Shown in pieces: positions 21,120 to 27,921 of a DNA stretch of 55,988 nucleotides. This stretch comes from a virus. A model generated the notes under the pieces. The model was not told the DNA's origin. It saw only the letters and a list, made by a program, of their open reading frames with translations, and ran no database searches. Position numbers and translations under genes: made by a program. The first letter of the stretch is position 1; every line of letters begins with the position of its first letter. The stretch covers positions 1-55,988 of the IMG/VR virus record IMGVR_UViG_3300025141_000115; one strand, given 5' to 3'.

Positions 21120-21665
21120 CTATACCCCAGGCCCTGGCCAGGTGCCTCGAACCCGTCCATCGAGGCCGACCCCTCCACCGTCCACGGACACCGACCCGAC
21201 CCCCGACCCGACCAACCCCGACCCGACCCGATGGGGCCTGTCTTCCCCGACCCGACCCCGACTGATCCCGATCAATGACCCGACCAACCCCGACCAATCG
21301 TCCCCCGACCAGAGGCAAGGGGCCACGGTTCCCGAACCATTGGCGTGTAAGCCGTGGGTCACCAACTCCCGACCATGATCCCCGCCAAACAAATATAGGT
21401 TAGGGGACAAGAGGGGGTGTACCAAGAAAAAACTTACCCCTCCAGATTTATAATGGGCGTAATTCCAAGCAACTTGATGGGATGAGATATTTATTCGGTT
21501 AGTTTTGGTTACTTTAAGTTCAATCCAGAAAGAACAACCTTCCGCACATATATATACGTCAGGAATGCCACCGCCATAACGGTTTTCAATTCTTGTTACT
21601 TGCCAGTGAAGGGGAATCTTTTCTTTCAATCTGTTCCAAAACAGTGTCTCTGGTTTTTGTGTCAT
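21120..21665 (-). CDS. VRR-NUC / PD-(D/E)XK nuclease with repeat-derived C-terminus
   Basis: A 181-residue frame. ATG 21665 has GAGGTCTTAA ahead and overlaps terS by 80 bases. Residues ~1-110 form a VRR-NUC-like domain: LFWNRLKEKI, ENRYGGGIPDVY (acidic residue), FWIELKV (E-x-K) and SHQVAWNYAHYKSGG. These nucleases act on branched DNA. From ~residue 120 the protein reads through the (GGGTC)n array, giving Gly/Val/Arg-rich sequence (GSGLVGSGVGSVSVDGGGVG) unlike a normal domain. The fold is well supported; the tail may be dispensable. Confidence 0.75.
   Translation of the reverse strand: MTQKPETLFWNRLKEKIPLHWQVTRIENRYGGGIPDVYICAEGCSFWIELKVTKTNRINISSHQVAWNYAHYKSGGVSFFLVHPLLSPNLYLFGGDHGRELVTHGLHANGSGTVAPCLWSGDDWSGLVGSLIGISRGRVGEDRPHRVGSGLVGSGVGSVSVDGGGVGLDGRVRGTWPGPGV
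21166..21310. repeat. Array D: degenerate (CCCGA)n inside nuclease gene
   Basis: About 14 CCGAC/CCCGAC units with AACC and TGATC spacers on the plus strand, so many GGG/GGGG runs on the minus strand. The same units occur in cassettes A-C but without the TA part. It encodes the odd C-terminus of the nuclease. GC is far higher than in the surrounding DNA. Confidence 0.75.
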
Positions 21666-22167
21666 TTAAGACCTCATAGTCTGCATCCGTAAAAATATTA
21701 GGATGATTTTGTCTAAGTTCTTTTAAACGGTTTTCTATTTCATCACGGTTCATATTTTCAATAGCATGAAAGTGACTTGTCTCGCGTCTATCAGTAGTAA
21801 GACCCCCCAGAGCACTTCGCGTTTTTTCAGCGTTAATTGCAGCAGAGAAATGTCCCGCTTCTTCCGCTCCGATAGAAAGTTCAGTAAGTCTTTTTAATTG
21901 TCCTAAAAGAGTAACTCCATATTTCTTTTCTCTATCCTCTCTAAGTTCCGAAATATAATCAGCAACATGGGGAAACAAACTAACGTCCAAAAGTTTATGT
22001 GCTTGGACCTTGGCACAGTCAGAAGCGTAACCTGCAAGTCTGGCACATTCCGCATTACTATGCGTACCATCAACAAAATGTCTGGCAAATTCTTTTTGTC
22101 GGTTGGTCAGTTTCCTGCCGTGAGTTTCTTCAATCTCTTCGGCTCTAGTCTCAATCTTTCTTTTCAT
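21586..22167 (-). CDS. terS: Terminase small subunit
   Basis: A 193-residue protein from ATG 22167, 8 bases after AGGA; ATG 22176 is the alternative. The N-terminal HTH region LTNRQKEFARHFVDGTHSNA ECARLAGYAS and VQAHKLL are the Terminase_2 signature; a central oligomerisation helix (VTLLGQLKRLTELSIGAEEA) and an acidic C-terminus follow. It should bind the packaging start site and hand DNA to TerL. It is encoded 6 kb from terL, on the same strand, with the nuclease overlapping its end. Confidence 0.85.
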   Translation of the reverse strand: MKRKIETRAEEIEETHGRKLTNRQKEFARHFVDGTHSNAECARLAGYASDCAKVQAHKLLDVSLFPHVADYISELREDREKKYGVTLLGQLKRLTELSIGAEEAGHFSAAINAEKTRSALGGLTTDRRETSHFHAIENMNRDEIENRLKELRQNHPNIFTDADYEVLNDTKTRDTVLEQIERKDSPSLASNKN

Positions 22168-22244
22168 GTTCTCCATCCTATATACTAGCGTTTAACAATT
22201 AAAGTTTTTTTTTTACAAAATTCAAAAGGTGGCGGATCAGTAAA

Positions 22245-22366
22245 GTGTAACGGATAGACCCTTTTTGTAACGAAGTGTAACGTGATTGTAACGAGTAAAA
22301 ATTCCTACAATGGACAGTGGTCAATGGTTACAGAGCAACAAAACTTTTTTCGTTACACTTTTACAC
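22245..22366. repeat. TGTAACG repeat cluster (iteron- or pac-like)
   Basis: TGTAACG at 22246-22252, 22266-22272, 22276-22282 and 22287-22293, an inverted CGTTACA at 22351-22357, and half copies (GGTTACA 22325-22331, TTACAC 22361-22366). The ~330-base gap between terS and the gene at 22502 also holds T10 and other AT-rich runs. It is either a replication origin, a TerS binding (pac) site or an operator. No clear promoter pair is seen; TTGCGT (22440) with TAGCTT 17 bases on is a candidate for the plus genes. Confidence 0.65.
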
Positions 22367-22501
22367 TTTTTTATAAATTTTTTTCACTTTTCAAAAACTT
22401 TTTCTTCAGATGCCAGTATATAGGGATTAGGAAGAAACTTGCGTTATTCCATGTAATATGGTAGCTTACATAATCACACAAACATAGAAAGGAGAAATGT
22501 G

Positions 22502-22909
22502 ATGGAAAGATTTACTAAAGGTGATCTAAAAGTAATCAGAGTGGCGATCAATACGGCACTTCGAGAAGTTGAAGAAGCTCATGGTATCAAGCTCAACATA
22601 GGCAACATATCATTTGATGACACTACGTTTCGCACAAAATTGGAAGCGTCCATTGTCAATGAATCTGGTGTCGTTGAGGACAGACAGCGTACAGATTTCA
22701 CAAAATACGCGACTATGTATGATCTCAATCCTGAGTGGTTAGACAAAGAAATCGTTCTTGGCGATGACACATTTACTGTCACGGGTTTAAATACCAAAGC
22801 TTCCAAGAATGTTGTTCGCATTGAAAAGGAAAATGGGGATATACATATATGCCCCGCAAAAAACCTGATACATTATTTCAATAATAATATTCGTGTTAAG
22901 GTTGCATAA
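22502..22909 (+). CDS. Hypothetical conserved early protein
   Basis: A 135-residue protein from ATG 22502 (MERFTKGDLKVIRVAINTAL) with AAAGGAG ahead. The N-terminal helix and a later beta part (LDKEIVLGDDTFTVTGLNTK, DIHICPAKNLIHYF) suggest a two-part small domain. Not recognised. A G6/C6 hairpin at 22915-22932 separates it from the methyltransferase-like gene. Confidence 0.65.
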   Translation: MERFTKGDLKVIRVAINTALREVEEAHGIKLNIGNISFDDTTFRTKLEASIVNESGVVEDRQRTDFTKYATMYDLNPEWLDKEIVLGDDTFTVTGLNTKASKNVVRIEKENGDIHICPAKNLIHYFNNNIRVKVA

Positions 22910-22954
22910 CTAACGGGGGGTTCACGCCCCCCACTTCCTTGAAAGGGAAACATC

Positions 22955-23716
22955 ATGATAAAAGATCACGTTATTTCATTATACGATTACACGGGGGAAG
23001 CATTGCGTCCATGGGCAGAGGCCGGATATCAATGTTTCGCTTACGACATTCAACATAAGCCAAGCCCGATGGGTGAATTGGAACCCGCAAGCGGTATTGC
23101 TTTTAAGGGCAAAGGTCATATTTTCAAGATCCATGCTGATCTTTATGACGAAAGCGTTCTTATGAAAATCGCGGGGCGTCACATGAACAATGCAAAATTC
23201 CTATCTGCGTTCCCTCCATGCACCGACCTGAGTTCAGCGGGTGCGAGATGGTGGAAGGACAAAGAAAAGGAAAATCCTTTGTTTCAGGTATTCGCCCGAC
23301 ATAATGTTGTGGCTTGTCAGCACTTGGCAGACACTTTGGACTGTCGTTATTATATAGAAAATCCAGTGGGGGCATTGAGCACTTTATGGCGTAAACCGAA
23401 CCACACTTTTAACCCATGTGATTACGGTGGTTATTTGCCGGAAGATGATGTTCATCCTCAGTATCCAGATTACATCCCTCCCCGTGACGCCTATAGAAAG
23501 AAGACTTGTCTATGGTCGGGGAACCGTTTTCAAATGCCAGAAATTAACCCCGTTCAGTATGAGACACTTGTATACGAGCGGAAAGACCCCACCAAAAGTG
23601 GGAACTTCTCACCCGTCCATGGTCGCACGGGTGGTAAATCACTGAAGACCAAAAACATTCGTTCGGCAACGCCCCGTGGTTTTGCCAGAGCGGTGTTCAA
23701 ACACAATAGTCATTAG
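22955..23716 (+). CDS. C5-cytosine-methyltransferase-like protein (no TRD)
   Basis: A 253-residue protein. Methyltransferase marks: SAM-loop-like YDYTGEALRPWAEAGY (~12-27), motif IV-like FPPCTDLSSAG (Pro-Cys, ~residue 88), motif VI-like YYIENPVGALSTLW (~133-146) and a C-terminal SATPRGFARAVF. It is shorter than Dcm enzymes, and the region for target recognition is reduced. It may be an active methylase with unusual specificity, or act on a modified base. It has its own ribosome site and is followed by the gene at 23731. Confidence 0.7.
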   Translation: MIKDHVISLYDYTGEALRPWAEAGYQCFAYDIQHKPSPMGELEPASGIAFKGKGHIFKIHADLYDESVLMKIAGRHMNNAKFLSAFPPCTDLSSAGARWWKDKEKENPLFQVFARHNVVACQHLADTLDCRYYIENPVGALSTLWRKPNHTFNPCDYGGYLPEDDVHPQYPDYIPPRDAYRKKTCLWSGNRFQMPEINPVQYETLVYERKDPTKSGNFSPVHGRTGGKSLKTKNIRSATPRGFARAVFKHNSH

Positions 23717-23730
23717 AAAGGAGAAATCAA

Positions 23731-23976
23731 ATGGCGATAGCAAAACCAACTTCTAAGAAACGTAAACCTTACGGTAAACGTCAGAAGACTTACTATTGGG
23801 ATTGGAAGACAAGGTTAAACGCTGAACAGTACATCGAAAAGCTTTGCGGTGTATTGGAAAGTCCCTTGGATTCCATGTACCAAATGGATGGCAACATGAT
23901 GATTTCCGACTATCACGAATTGATTAGTGGGTTACATCATATCCGCAACCGCAATGAGAAACCTAGTCGTGGTTGA
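23731..23976 (+). CDS. Small basic protein
   Basis: An 81-residue protein with a Lys/Arg-rich N-terminus (AKPTSKKRKPYGKRQKTYYW) and a helical second half. AAAGGAG lies 9 bases ahead of ATG 23731. The basic N-terminus suggests nucleic acid binding. Function unknown. Confidence 0.65.
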   Translation: MAIAKPTSKKRKPYGKRQKTYYWDWKTRLNAEQYIEKLCGVLESPLDSMYQMDGNMMISDYHELISGLHHIRNRNEKPSRG

Positions 23977-24193
23977 GGTAATCAACATTGGTGATAAGTG
24001 CGTAGAGTGCGGTGAAGACACCGCATTCGGCACTGGAAAGTTCATCAATCGTGTCTGTGCTGAAGTTCAGGAAAGTGTGGATCATGATAGGATTGAGGGA
24101 TATATGTGCGGTGATTGCTTATCCAAAGCGGAAGAGGAGTGGGCGGAATGTTCTGAAGCGGAAGAGGAGTTTGAGAAATGCATATCCATATAG
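23954..24193 (+). CDS. Zinc-ribbon protein, paralogue 1
   Basis: A 79-residue frame. It contains KCVECGEDTAFGTGKFINRV and, later, YMCGDCLSKAEEEWAEC, giving two CxxC pairs for one zinc. ATG 23954 has no good ribosome site; GAGG lies ahead of an ATT codon at ~23985 (after VEVIN), so the true start is uncertain. It is a clear paralogue of the next gene, which overlaps its end by 16 bases. Confidence 0.6.
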   Translation: MRNLVVVEVINIGDKCVECGEDTAFGTGKFINRVCAEVQESVDHDRIEGYMCGDCLSKAEEEWAECSEAEEEFEKCISI

Positions 24194-24546
24194 ATAATAA
24201 ATGTGTAGAGTGCGGTGAGGACACCGCATTCGGCACTAAAAAATTCATCAATCGCATTCCAGTAGACCATCCGGCCTATGAAATATGGGCAAAGGATAAA
24301 CAATATATGTGTGGTCATTGCGTTTCCGAAGCTGATGAAGAGTGGCCTCTTTTTCATGAGGGGATTTCCCCCGTCAGGGAAATGAAAATCAAGATGGCAC
24401 AGAAACTTGTCCGGCAAGCTGTTGAAACCTATGCGGAAGAAGCACGGGGCAACGGTATGTCGGTTTCTGATTATTTTGATTTGAAACAAGCAATGGAAAG
24501 CATTGATGAATTAATTCTTAGATATACGGAAGGAGATGATGAATGA
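24178..24546 (+). CDS. Zinc-ribbon protein, paralogue 2
   Basis: A 122-residue protein. Residues 8-28 (NKCVECGEDTAFGTKKFINR) repeat those of the gene before, with a second pair in MCGHCVSEADEEWP. It then has a unique helical C-terminal half (AQKLVRQAVETYAEEARGNG). GGAAGAGGAG lies ahead of ATG 24178. A DNA- or protein-binding zinc ribbon; partner unknown. Confidence 0.7.
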   Translation: MHIHIDNKCVECGEDTAFGTKKFINRIPVDHPAYEIWAKDKQYMCGHCVSEADEEWPLFHEGISPVREMKIKMAQKLVRQAVETYAEEARGNGMSVSDYFDLKQAMESIDELILRYTEGDDE

Positions 24547-24851
24547 GTAAAATGAGTCAACTCGCTCATGAGATGGATGAGTGCAATACATTTTCAGCAT
24601 GGTCAGCGGACGGTAAAACCGAAGTCCAACTGGAAGCCCCAATCAATCCTGATAGACTTGATCAGGGGAACTACATCAACAATTCAGACACTGTTGTCGA
24701 TGAAAGAGTTGATGTGGACGATTACCCGATTGACGGCTCAATATGTTTTCTTGAACCGCATGAAATCCACACAATACATTTCCTCAGTGAGAACACTGAT
24801 GATGAGTACGACAGGAATGTTCTTAAAAAACTTTATGAGAGGATCAAGTAA
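24543..24851 (+). CDS. Acidic protein, paralogue 1
   Basis: A 102-residue protein, ATGA overlap with the gene before. The C-terminal block GSICFLEPHEIHTIHFLSEN matches GAICYLTEGELDLLCFLSDK in the next gene, so the two are tandem paralogues. No catalytic motif seen. Function unknown. Confidence 0.65.
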   Translation: MSKMSQLAHEMDECNTFSAWSADGKTEVQLEAPINPDRLDQGNYINNSDTVVDERVDVDDYPIDGSICFLEPHEIHTIHFLSENTDDEYDRNVLKKLYERIK

Positions 24852-25246
24852 TGGTGGGTATTCTCAGGGAGTCCACCTTACTGTCTTCTTTAGAAGACAT
24901 CGTGGGTCAAATGCAGATGGGTAAGCTTGATGATCAACAAGTTCATGACATTCTTTCTAACGTTACAAACCCGTATCCTCAAGATTTCGGAAAACCAAAC
25001 AAGGAAGAAAGTTCTGGAGGTGCTATCTGTTATTTAACAGAAGGTGAATTGGATCTCCTTTGTTTTCTCAGTGACAAGCGTTCCGATGAGCCACGAGATA
25101 TGGCAGTGCTTGATTCTTTAGAAAGTTTTTTAGACGATCTTAAAAGGGTTATCAAGAATGTGAAGTTAGACACGGAACGGGTTATTCATGACGATGAAAG
25201 AGAAGAGCTTAAAAAAATTTGGGAAAGGGCAAGAAAATGGGATTAG
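24851..25246 (+). CDS. Acidic protein, paralogue 2
   Basis: A 131-residue protein, coupled by TAATG to paralogue 1. N-terminal helices (SSLEDIVGQMQMGKLDDQQV), the shared GAICYLTEGELDLLCFLSDK block (~residues 57-76), then a charged coiled-coil C-terminus. Function unknown. Confidence 0.65.
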   Translation: MVGILRESTLLSSLEDIVGQMQMGKLDDQQVHDILSNVTNPYPQDFGKPNKEESSGGAICYLTEGELDLLCFLSDKRSDEPRDMAVLDSLESFLDDLKRVIKNVKLDTERVIHDDEREELKKIWERARKWD

Positions 25247-25305
25247 AATATTATCTGTTAGTGTTTCTTGGTGGAGCAGTTTTAGTTCTGCTGCAGAATT
25301 TATAA
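25237..25305 (+). CDS. Tiny hydrophobic peptide
   Basis: A 22-residue frame, one membrane helix (GLEYYLLVFLGGAVLVLLQN), with GGGAAAGGGC ahead of ATG 25237. It ends one base before the methyltransferase ATG and overlaps the previous gene by 10 bases. Fit into the gap and the ribosome site support it, but it is too short to be sure. Confidence 0.35.
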   Translation: MGLEYYLLVFLGGAVLVLLQNL

Positions 25306-25306
25306 A

Positions 25307-26173
25307 ATGTTGAAAACTCTCGATTTGTTCAGTGGTATTGGTGGCTTCGCAGTTGGTCTTGAGGCCACCAATTTTTTTAAAACAACGTGCTTCGTGGAGC
25401 AGGAGCCGTATTGCCAAGCGGTTTTACGGCATCACTGGCCCGAAGTTCCAATTTTAGGAGATATAAAAAATGTCAAAAGATCCGACCTCCCCGACCCCGA
25501 CCCAGATGTCATTCTTGGAGGATTCCCCTGCCAGCCTTTCAGTCAAGCCGGACATCAAAAGGCCCAATCCGACTCCCGACATCTCTGGCCGGAAATGTTT
25601 AGGCTCATCAAAGAGTGTAGGCCGACTTGGGTTATTGGAGAAAACGTTATTGGAATCGTCAAATTGGGCTTGGACGAAGTACTCACTGACTTGGAGAACG
25701 AAGGCTACGCCACAAGGACGTTTAATATTCCAGCTTGCGCGGTTGGCGCCCCGCACCTCCGGCAAAGAGTCTGGATTATTGCACACTCCGACAGCAAAGG
25801 GGAACCAGATGGCTCCATCGATGCTAAAGCACAAGGGGAATTGGGCAACAGGGATACGGGAACGAGGCCAGAAGATGTGGCCGACCCCCAGAGTGAGCGA
25901 CACGGAAGGGGGAGTAGTGAAGAATGTGGAAATGAACAACGGATCATTCTCCCGAAGGAACAAGAAGGGGGAACGATGGGGAGTGAAGCTGAAGGATGCG
26001 GTGAACCATACCGACCCGAACAGTGGTGGGAGTTTGAACCCTCAGTGGGTCGCTTGGCTCATGGGGTACAAAACAGAGTATCTCAAATCCGTGCCTTGGG
26101 AAACTCAATCATCCCGCAAATCGCGAAGGAAATAGGTGATGCCATTAAAAAATCTGAAGAAAGCTTTTTATAA
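25307..26173 (+). CDS. dcm: DNA cytosine-5 methyltransferase
   Basis: A 288-residue protein with motif I DLFSGIGGF (residues 6-14), motif IV GGFPCQPFS with catalytic Cys75, motif VI GENV (111-114), motif VIII LRQRVWIIA (151-159) and motif X RALGNSIIPQIAKEIG near the end. It methylates cytosine at C5, probably to protect phage DNA. The region between VIII and X (~160-240) is low-complexity and hydrophilic; in the +1 frame the same DNA encodes a second conserved protein. The start is ATG 25307; no strong ribosome site is seen. Confidence 0.9.
   Translation: MLKTLDLFSGIGGFAVGLEATNFFKTTCFVEQEPYCQAVLRHHWPEVPILGDIKNVKRSDLPDPDPDVILGGFPCQPFSQAGHQKAQSDSRHLWPEMFRLIKECRPTWVIGENVIGIVKLGLDEVLTDLENEGYATRTFNIPACAVGAPHLRQRVWIIAHSDSKGEPDGSIDAKAQGELGNRDTGTRPEDVADPQSERHGRGSSEECGNEQRIILPKEQEGGTMGSEAEGCGEPYRPEQWWEFEPSVGRLAHGVQNRVSQIRALGNSIIPQIAKEIGDAIKKSEESFL
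25470..26135 (+). CDS. Overprinted ORF within the methyltransferase gene
   Basis: A 221-residue frame lying wholly inside the methyltransferase gene, +1 frame. It has its own ribosome site (AGGAG at 25456-25460, 9 bases before ATG 25470). The sequence is not random: SFLEDSPASLS near the start, KYSLTWRTKATPQGRLIFQL, SGLLHTPTAKGN, KMWPTPRVSDTEGG and GGSLNPQWVAWLMGY near the end. These are hallmarks of a phage protein family commonly found with Dcm genes. It ends 3 bases before the next start. Probably a real second product; function unknown. Confidence 0.6.
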   Translation: MSKDPTSPTPTQMSFLEDSPASLSVKPDIKRPNPTPDISGRKCLGSSKSVGRLGLLEKTLLESSNWAWTKYSLTWRTKATPQGRLIFQLARLAPRTSGKESGLLHTPTAKGNQMAPSMLKHKGNWATGIRERGQKMWPTPRVSDTEGGVVKNVEMNNGSFSRRNKKGERWGVKLKDAVNHTDPNSGGSLNPQWVAWLMGYKTEYLKSVPWETQSSRKSRRK

Positions 26174-26411
26174 GTTTCAGTTAAAATACCCGACCGGAAA
26201 GGATTTTAACCCGACTATCCGTAGGCTTATCGAACTTGTGAATAAATCTAAAATGAGTAGCTCACAAGTTTGTCTTAAAGCTGGAATAAACGTTAATACT
26301 ATAACGGGATGGAGGAACAATAGAAGAAATCCAAGTTTAGAAAATTTCCAGGCGGTGTTGAAAGTTTTAGGGTATAAATTAGTTATTAGATCAATTAACG
26401 CAAAGGATTAG
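26139..26411 (+). CDS. HTH (XRE/Cro-like) regulator
   Basis: A 90-residue protein from ATG 26139, overlapping the methyltransferase by 35 bases. A Cro/C1-type helix-turn-helix is seen in VNKSKMSSSQVCLKAGINVN TITGWRNNRRNPSLENFQAV, then a C-terminal LGYKLVI. It could control the modification genes or the early/late switch, and might bind one of the operator arrays. Target is unknown. Confidence 0.75.
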   Translation: MPLKNLKKAFYKFQLKYPTGKDFNPTIRRLIELVNKSKMSSSQVCLKAGINVNTITGWRNNRRNPSLENFQAVLKVLGYKLVIRSINAKD

Positions 26412-26413
26412 TT

Positions 26414-26728
26414 ATGACCTCCAAACGGCAGCGGATGAAAAATCGAAGACATAATGTAACAAATATTATTGAGACAACCACGGACAAATATTATGTGTCT
26501 TTTGGCATTGATCCAGAAGCTTTAAACATCGGAGAAGTGTTTATAAGAGGATCAAAAATAGGGAGCGACATGGATATATTACTGGATGATGCTACTGTGG
26601 TATTATCTTTAGCTTTGCAATACGGAGTGCCTTTGGAACAATTGGTACACAGTCTCCATAGCGGTCGAGAGGGCGGGGGTGAGTCTATCTTGGCTAAAAC
26701 AATAGCTTTAATGAAGGAAAACTTATGA
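26414..26728 (+). CDS. Stand-alone TSCPD domain protein
   Basis: A 104-residue protein, with KYYVSFGIDPEALNIGEVFI, KIGSDMDILLDDATVVLSLA and LQYGVPLEQLVHSL. This is the TSCPD-type domain known at the C-terminus of B12-dependent ribonucleotide reductases and as a single-domain protein in phages and alphaproteobacteria. No reductase is encoded in the window. It may modulate host nucleotide reduction. ATGA overlap with the next gene. Confidence 0.72.
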   Translation: MTSKRQRMKNRRHNVTNIIETTTDKYYVSFGIDPEALNIGEVFIRGSKIGSDMDILLDDATVVLSLALQYGVPLEQLVHSLHSGREGGGESILAKTIALMKENL

Positions 26729-27006
26729 AGAAATTTTTAATTGGTTCGTTGGCAGTGATCTCTTTATCAGCCTGTTCTGCTGGGTGGCAACACGCTAACC
26801 ATAACGATGGTGGTTATGTTTGGGTTGGTTGTCATGTAATACATAAAAATCCTGTCAATTGTTATCCGGCTCCCGACAAGTGCGCCTATGCATTTGGACC
26901 GGAAGGTGATAAAAAGGTAGGACAGAAGATCTATTTTAAACAAGTCGATGCGTATGGGAAGGTCGGAACTCCTTTAACAGCCCGACCATGCCGGGAAGGT
27001 GAGTAA
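26725..27006 (+). CDS. Small lipoprotein
   Basis: A 93-residue protein with a signal peptide and lipobox (MKKFLIGSLAVISLSAC, cleavage before Cys17), then four more Cys in the mature part. It overlaps the TSCPD gene (ATGA) and the next gene (TAATG). It may be an outer-membrane spanin-like or superinfection-related lipoprotein; the neighbouring SleB hydrolase points to an envelope role. Confidence 0.72.
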   Translation: MKKFLIGSLAVISLSACSAGWQHANHNDGGYVWVGCHVIHKNPVNCYPAPDKCAYAFGPEGDKKVGQKIYFKQVDAYGKVGTPLTARPCREGE

Positions 27007-27194
27007 TGAAACGTAGACAAAGCGATAAAGAATGGGATTACGATAAGATAGATGCCCAACGTAATGAGGAATGGAACGGTATCCATAAACTTATTACCGA
27101 TCATAAGGTTGAGAAACGTGTTACTGCGGAAGAAATAGCCAAGCGTAATGCTATTTTTTACAACCATGTTGAAATCAACAAGGAATATAAATGA
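27006..27194 (+). CDS. Small charged protein
   Basis: A 62-residue, highly charged helical protein (SDKEWDYDKIDAQRNEEWNG, VEKRVTAEEIAKRNAIFYNH). Coupled at both ends (TAATG, ATGA). Lies between a lipoprotein and a cell-wall hydrolase. Function unknown. Confidence 0.65.
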   Translation: MKRRQSDKEWDYDKIDAQRNEEWNGIHKLITDHKVEKRVTAEEIAKRNAIFYNHVEINKEYK

Positions 27195-27817
27195 TTGAGG
27201 CAGCAATTGTCTGTCTAGCTCTCAATCTCTATCATGAAGCTAGAGGTGAACCTGTAATAGGCCAAATTGCGGTATCTCAGGTCGTTTTAAACCGTGTCAA
27301 GGATAAAAGATATCCAAACACGGTATGTGGGGTGGTGCGCCAAGCAAGATACTCAAAAACCAGTAAGCTTCCCTTGCGTCATCAATGCCAATTTAGCTGG
27401 TTCTGTGATGGTAAATCTGATAAACCTAGGGATAAGCGAGCTTTTAAATGGTCTTATGATCTCTCGAAAAGAGTTCTATTGGGTGAGTTCAGCGATTTAG
27501 TTGGCGGTGCGACCCATTATCATTCTGTAAAAGTCAACCCCAATTGGGCTATAAAGAAGAAAAGAGTTACTAAAATAGGGGATCACATATTTCACAAATG
27601 GACAATGGACAATGGCACAGAAAAAACAAAAAATTCACCTACCAAAAAAGAGATCACGAAGAAGGAAACGGTTAAAACCGTTAAACATGAGGAAAAGATT
27701 GGGACCGAAATCAGGGTGGAGAGGTATGAAGAAAAGAAAGAGAGGTCAGGGTGCATAAAGAATGCAGATGGTGTGATATGCTGGTTGATGAGGAGAATTG
27801 TTTCGCGGATCCTATAG
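27191..27817 (+). CDS. Cell wall hydrolase, SleB type
   Basis: A 208-residue protein. Residues 1-135 form the Hydrolase_2 (SleB) domain: CLALNLYHEARGEPVIGQIA with the catalytic Glu, VSQVVLNRVKDKRYPNTVCG, HQCQFSWFCDGK and GATHYHSVKVNPNW. It probably cuts peptidoglycan glycan strands. The C-terminal ~70 residues are Lys/Glu-rich and unstructured. No signal peptide is seen, so a holin or another route is needed. Being in the early operon is unusual for a lysin; it may act in early wall remodelling. Confidence 0.85.
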   Translation: MIEAAIVCLALNLYHEARGEPVIGQIAVSQVVLNRVKDKRYPNTVCGVVRQARYSKTSKLPLRHQCQFSWFCDGKSDKPRDKRAFKWSYDLSKRVLLGEFSDLVGGATHYHSVKVNPNWAIKKKRVTKIGDHIFHKWTMDNGTEKTKNSPTKKEITKKETVKTVKHEEKIGTEIRVERYEEKKERSGCIKNADGVICWLMRRIVSRIL

Positions 27818-27921
27818 TAGGAGGGGATTGGACTATTTGGATGTGTAGTTGCGGAAAATTTATACGCGATGATCAGTTATACGATAATCAGGACATTTCT
27901 TTAAGCGCATCCAGTTCATAA
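27751..27921 (+). CDS. Small putative zinc-binding protein (GTG start)
   Basis: A 56-residue frame from GTG 27751 with AGAGAGG 6 bases ahead. It has KECRWCDML and WMCSCGKFI, two CxxC/CxC pairs spaced like a small zinc finger. It overlaps the SleB end by 67 bases and the convergent HTH gene end by 34. Composition supports it more than position. Confidence 0.45.
   Translation: MHKECRWCDMLVDEENCFADPIVGGDWTIWMCSCGKFIRDDQLYDNQDISLSASSS

Noticed and set aside
21016-21378. Plus-strand ORF of 120 residues (Pro/Thr/Asp-rich)
   Set aside because: It is open only because it reads through the (CCCGA)n array, which has no stops in any frame; no ribosome site and no domain.
25454-25963. Minus-strand ORF inside the methyltransferase gene
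   Set aside because: No ribosome site and no family features; open by chance opposite two overlapping sense frames.
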